Made by a program: the position numbers and the translations under genes. Of a stretch of 14,608 nt of DNA, positions 13,856 through 14,608 are shown one piece after another. Position 1 is the stretch's first letter, and every line of letters starts with the position of its first letter. The stretch lies in assembly GCA_029244465.1 (NCBI GenBank), contig JAQWQN010000188.1, positions 1 to 14,608 on the forward strand, in the 5' to 3' direction. This stretch comes from Pseudomonadales bacterium. Its GTDB lineage: Bacteria; Pseudomonadota; Gammaproteobacteria; Pseudomonadales; Azotimanducaceae. The notes beneath the pieces are model-generated. The model made no database searches. It saw only the letters and a list, made by a program, of their open reading frames with translations, and was not told the DNA's origin.

Positions 13856-14608
13856 CTACTTGCGAATTTTGGCGGTTAATGAATTTATCTCTGACTCAAC
13901 ATTTTCAATGTCTTCCTGGAACTTCAAAATGACGTTGAGGGTGTCGCGGATGAGGGCCGGTTCCAGTACTTCAGTATGTAGAAGCATCAAGGTGCGTGCC
14001 CAATCGATCGTCTCGGAGATCGCCGGCACCTTTTTTAAATCCAAGTCGCGCAACTCATGGATGAAGGCGACCAGCTGGCGTTGGAGCTCCGGTGGTACTT
14101 CGGGCACGCGCGCGTGAATAATCTTCTGCTCGAGATCGACATCGGGAAAAGGTATGTAGAGGTGCAAGCAACGACGTTTGAGCGCGTCTGATATTTCTCG
14201 AGTGTTATTTGACGTGAGGAAGACCATGGGCGGCTCGCGGTTGGCCTTAATCGTGCCGATTTCTGGAATCGAAACTTGGAAATCGGACAAGATCTCCAAC
14301 AGTAGCGATTCAAACTCGTGATCGGATTTATCGACTTCGTCGATAAGTAAGACACAACCGTCATCTTCTCGTAAGGCTTTGAGTAGTGGTCGTGGTTCCA
14401 AAAACTCTTCGGAGAAGAAGATATCGCCAAACTCGTGTAGGCGAGTTACGGATTGGGCAAAGCCCTTGGCACCGTCCAATACCTCGTCAAGGGCTTCTTT
14501 AAGTACTTGGGTATACAGTAACTGCTTGCCATATTTCCATTCATAAATCGCCTTGGACTCATCCAGCCCTTCGTAGCACTGTAGGCGAATCAGAGGTAGC
14601 TCAAACAT
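13856..14608 (-). CDS. MoxR-family AAA+ ATPase (5' end beyond the window)
   Basis: The C-terminal 250 residues of an AAA+ ATPase are visible. The Met at the very edge is internal by homology, because Walker A should lie just upstream and is outside the window. Seen here are RLQCYEGLDESKAIYEW (8-24), the family segment after Walker A, then Walker B CVLLIDEVDK (85-94), sensor-1 LTSNN (131-135), the arginine-finger region LKRRCLHLYIPFP (143-155) and sensor-2 with W203 and R205. MoxR ATPases act with VWA proteins as maturation chaperones for metalloenzymes or other complexes. The CoxE-like VWA gene starts 11 bases downstream, so the two are one functional pair. The far C-terminus (230-250) is charged and helical. 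Confidence 0.9.
   Translation of the reverse strand: MFELPLIRLQCYEGLDESKAIYEWKYGKQLLYTQVLKEALDEVLDGAKGFAQSVTRLHEFGDIFFSEEFLEPRPLLKALREDDGCVLLIDEVDKSDHEFESLLLEILSDFQVSIPEIGTIKANREPPMVFLTSNNTREISDALKRRCLHLYIPFPDVDLEQKIIHARVPEVPPELQRQLVAFIHELRDLDLKKVPAISETIDWARTLMLLHTEVLEPALIRDTLNVILKFQEDIENVESEINSLTAKIRK

Noticed and set aside
14606..14608. ATG at the right edge as the start of the MoxR gene
   Set aside because: The following residues match the part of MoxR after Walker A, so this Met is internal and the gene begins outside the window.
12336..14608. MoxR-VWA pair as part of an antiphage or conflict system
   Set aside because: No effector, nuclease, protease, toxin or mobile-element gene is adjacent; the neighbours are ordinary transport genes.

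Overview
The window reads as a chromosomal segment of a Gram-negative bacterium, most likely an aquatic or marine gammaproteobacterium. That placement is an inference from gene content (periplasmic PQQ dehydrogenase, CobS/CobT pair, Opp/Dpp-type peptide transporter, short RRM protein) and from base composition that looks balanced by eye. I see no rRNA, tRNA, CRISPR array, insertion sequence or phage gene. Gene packing is dense except for one stretch of about 540 bases (5364-5906).

Left part (1-4830): a PQQ-dependent dehydrogenase gene on the minus strand runs off the left edge. It is divergent from cobS-cobT on the plus strand, and the two share an 87-base promoter region that contains a 10-base perfect palindrome. 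CobS (AAA+ ATPase) and CobT (von Willebrand A protein with an acidic linker) are the ATPase module of aerobic cobaltochelatase. cobT meets a small minus-strand gene for an ABM-fold monooxygenase tail to tail, and their stop codons overlap on the palindrome CTAG. That small gene is divergent from a NUDIX hydrolase gene.

Middle (5364-6200): a possible terminator follows the NUDIX gene. Then come an unrecognised 72-codon reading frame, a compact foldable element, and a long leader with a GCCGGA hairpin ahead of a 95-residue RRM RNA-binding protein of the bacterial cold-inducible type.

Right part (6203-14608): everything lies on the minus strand. In transcription order there is a MoxR-type AAA+ ATPase (5' end beyond the right edge), a CoxE-like VWA protein, and then a complete peptide/oligopeptide ABC transporter, oppA-B-C-D-F. 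The transporter genes overlap or nearly touch, which indicates one transcript. OppC carries an insertion of about 150 residues, part of it fibronectin-III-like, after its first membrane helix. OppA has no cysteine and looks membrane-anchored.

Two separate AAA+/VWA pairs (CobS/CobT and MoxR/CoxE-like) lie within this one window. Each VWA protein carries a highly charged low-complexity linker in front of the VWA domain. The strongest leads are the OppC insertion, the two AAA+/VWA pairs, and the structured leader of the RRM gene. I found no convincing evidence of a wholly new multi-gene system.
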